A stretch of DNA of 6,502 nt from Actinomycetota bacterium (lineage in GTDB: Bacteria; Actinomycetota; Acidimicrobiia; Acidimicrobiales; CADCTF01), in assembly GCA_019348305.1 (NCBI GenBank), contig JAHWJQ010000123.1:1-6502 (forward strand). The letters run 5' to 3'. Position numbers and translations under genes: made by a program. Of the stretch, positions 5,654 to 6,502 are shown one piece after another. Below the pieces are notes generated by a model. That model searched no databases and was not told the DNA's origin. It was given only the letters and a program-made list of their open reading frames with translations. Numbering within the stretch: position 1 is the stretch's first letter; each line of letters starts with the position of its first letter.

Positions 5654-6502
5654 CCCCCGCCCTCCCTCGATGGTGACGACGTCACCTTCGTCACCAGCTT
5701 GCAGAAGGCACAGACGTCGCCGGTGGTGGGCGAGCCGCACGACGAGCAGGCCTCCAGTTCGTCCCGCCCCGCTGCGGTGTCACCCCTGAACAGGGACGAG
5801 GCGCGGGCCAAGAAGCCGAAGTAGAACGCGTTCTTGGCTCCTGGTGACTGCTCCTCGATGGCGTTGAGCGCCTCTTTGTAACCAAGGTGCTTGTTGCCGA
5901 CGGCGTTCGGGCACTCCTCGACGATGTAGTCGATGCCGGTGAGGATGCAGTAGGCCGCCATCTCCCGCTCCCCCAGCCTCACGAGAGGCTTGACCTTGCG
6001 GACGAAGCCGGGGGTGGCGGCCAGCACCGGCAGCTGGCGACCCAGGTACTCGAGCTCCCAGCGCAGGACGTTGCCGAACAAGACGGCCGCCTCGTCGTCG
6101 AGGTTGTGGCCGGTGGCGAGGACGCCGTAGCCGCCCTCTTGGGCCGCGGTGTTGAACAGGTGGCGCTTGGAGAGCCCGCATGCCGAACAAGGAGCCCTCC
6201 GGGTCAGCGCCGCCGCCGTGGCGACGTCGAAGCCGTGGTCGGCGGGCAGGTCGACCTCCACCAGCTTGGCGCCCCGTCGCTCGGCAAAGGCCCTCGCCGT
6301 CGTGGCCGAGGCCTCGCTGTACTGACCGATGCCCAGGCCCAGGTACAGGCCATCGGCGTCGTAGTCGAGGTCGAGGAGCAGGTCCCACAGACCGAGGGAG
6401 TCCTTGCCACCCGACACCGCCACCAGGACGCGTTCACCGGGGTGGATCATCTCGAAGTCCTCGATGGTGCGGCGGACCTGCTCACGACAGTGGTGCAGGA
6501 AG
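5650..6502 (-). CDS. ttuA: TtuA-family tRNA 2-thiolation enzyme (5' end outside window)
   Basis: TtuA adenylates ribothymidine 54 in the tRNA T-loop and replaces its 2-oxygen with sulfur, using a [4Fe-4S] cluster and, in Thermus, the ubiquitin-like donor TtuB. 283 residues are visible; about 25 N-terminal ones, where the family has its first zinc finger, lie past the right edge. Counting from the Met at 6450: PP-loop AVSGGKDS (11-18) for ATP; CSACGLSKR (88-96) with C88 and C91, and EECPNA with C180, together the three cluster ligands; ATGHNLDDEAAVLFGN (112-127); and a C-terminal zinc finger, CSSC (235-238) with PTTGDVCAFC (C247, C250). The first in-window Met (6450) is not the start, since FLHHCREQVRRTIEDFE continues upstream in frame. 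The C-terminal finger and CSACGLSKR argue against TtcA, which acts at position 32. The stop overlaps trmI by 4 nt. The exact reaction in this organism is inferred. Confidence 0.88.
   Translation of the reverse strand, partial: FLHHCREQVRRTIEDFEMIHPGERVLVAVSGGKDSLGLWDLLLDLDYDADGLYLGLGIGQYSEASATTARAFAERRGAKLVEVDLPADHGFDVATAAALTRRAPCSACGLSKRHLFNTAAQEGGYGVLATGHNLDDEAAVLFGNVLRWELEYLGRQLPVLAATPGFVRKVKPLVRLGEREMAAYCILTGIDYIVEECPNAVGNKHLGYKEALNAIEEQSPGAKNAFYFGFLARASSLFRGDTAAGRDELEACSSCGSPTTGDVCAFCKLVTKVTSSPSREGGG
5661..5667 (-). promoter_or_regulatory. Ribosome-binding site of trmI
   Basis: AGGGAGG on the minus strand lies inside the last codons of the TtuA-like gene, 7 nt before the GTG of trmI. 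The strong site with the GTGA stop/start overlap fixes the trmI start and supports translational coupling. Confidence 0.75.

Noticed and set aside
5654..5740. Longer N-terminus for TrmI starting at 5740
   Set aside because: It would overlap the cysteine finger coding region of the TtuA-like gene. GTG 5653 has a stronger ribosome site, a GTGA overlap, and gives the family N-terminus.
4838..5824. 328-codon open frame on the plus strand
   Set aside because: It is the antisense shadow of trmI and the TtuA 3' end, His/Arg/Gln-rich and without family features.
5650..6502. TtcA (s2C32 thiolase) instead of TtuA
   Set aside because: TtcA lacks the C-terminal four-cysteine finger; CSACGLSKR and the ECPNA motif fit the TtuA group.
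1..6502. Pup itself acting as the sulfur donor for TtuA
   Set aside because: Pup is linked through the side chain of its C-terminal Glu by PafA and is not known to form a thiocarboxylate. Nothing in the window supports such a role, and pup is not even visible.
1..6502. Mobile element, phage, CRISPR or defence system
   Set aside because: All six genes are core-type genes with uniform composition. No transposase, integrase, terminal inverted repeats, direct repeat arrays or tRNA genes were found by reading both strands.

Overview
The window is high-GC bacterial DNA that reads as actinobacterial. It holds most of a Pup-proteasome ATPase/depupylase module (ARC/Mpa and Dop) next to a tRNA T-loop modification pair (a TtuA-family sulfurtransferase and TrmI), a MarP-like membrane serine protease and a small ferredoxin. 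Frequent GTG starts, a Pup system and the MarP architecture all fit Actinomycetota. The sequences differ clearly from remembered mycobacterial ones, so a deep or uncultured lineage such as Acidimicrobiia is plausible, but that is inference.

Layout, right to left (the main direction is the minus strand): a TtuA-like gene cut by the right edge (5650 to beyond 6502); trmI (4880-5653), overlapping the TtuA stop by 4 nt; and a MarP-like protease (3691-4872), whose start lies 7 nt past the trmI stop. These three look like one transcription unit. A single plus-strand ferredoxin gene (3450-3686) follows, convergent with the protease gene (4-bp gap) and divergent from arc (41-bp gap). Then come arc/mpa (1546-3408) and, after 77 bp with two small hairpins, dop (1468 to beyond 1). 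The pup and 20S core genes that often follow dop would lie beyond the left edge and are not visible.

How the genes work together: ARC is the ring ATPase that recruits pupylated proteins and threads them into the 20S proteasome through its C-terminal GQYL tail. Dop activates Pup by deamidation and also removes it from substrates. TtuA and TrmI both modify the tRNA T-loop (2-thiolation at position 54, m1A at position 58), and their overlapping genes suggest coordinated synthesis. The MarP-like protease should act outside the membrane. The ferredoxin is a one-cluster type with a CxxDxxC motif; its partner is unknown.

Coding density is very high. The only gene-free pieces are 1469-1545, 3409-3449, 3687-3690 and 4873-4879. 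I saw no RNA genes, mobile elements, CRISPR arrays or long repeats. The many other long open frames are GC-driven shadows of these six genes.
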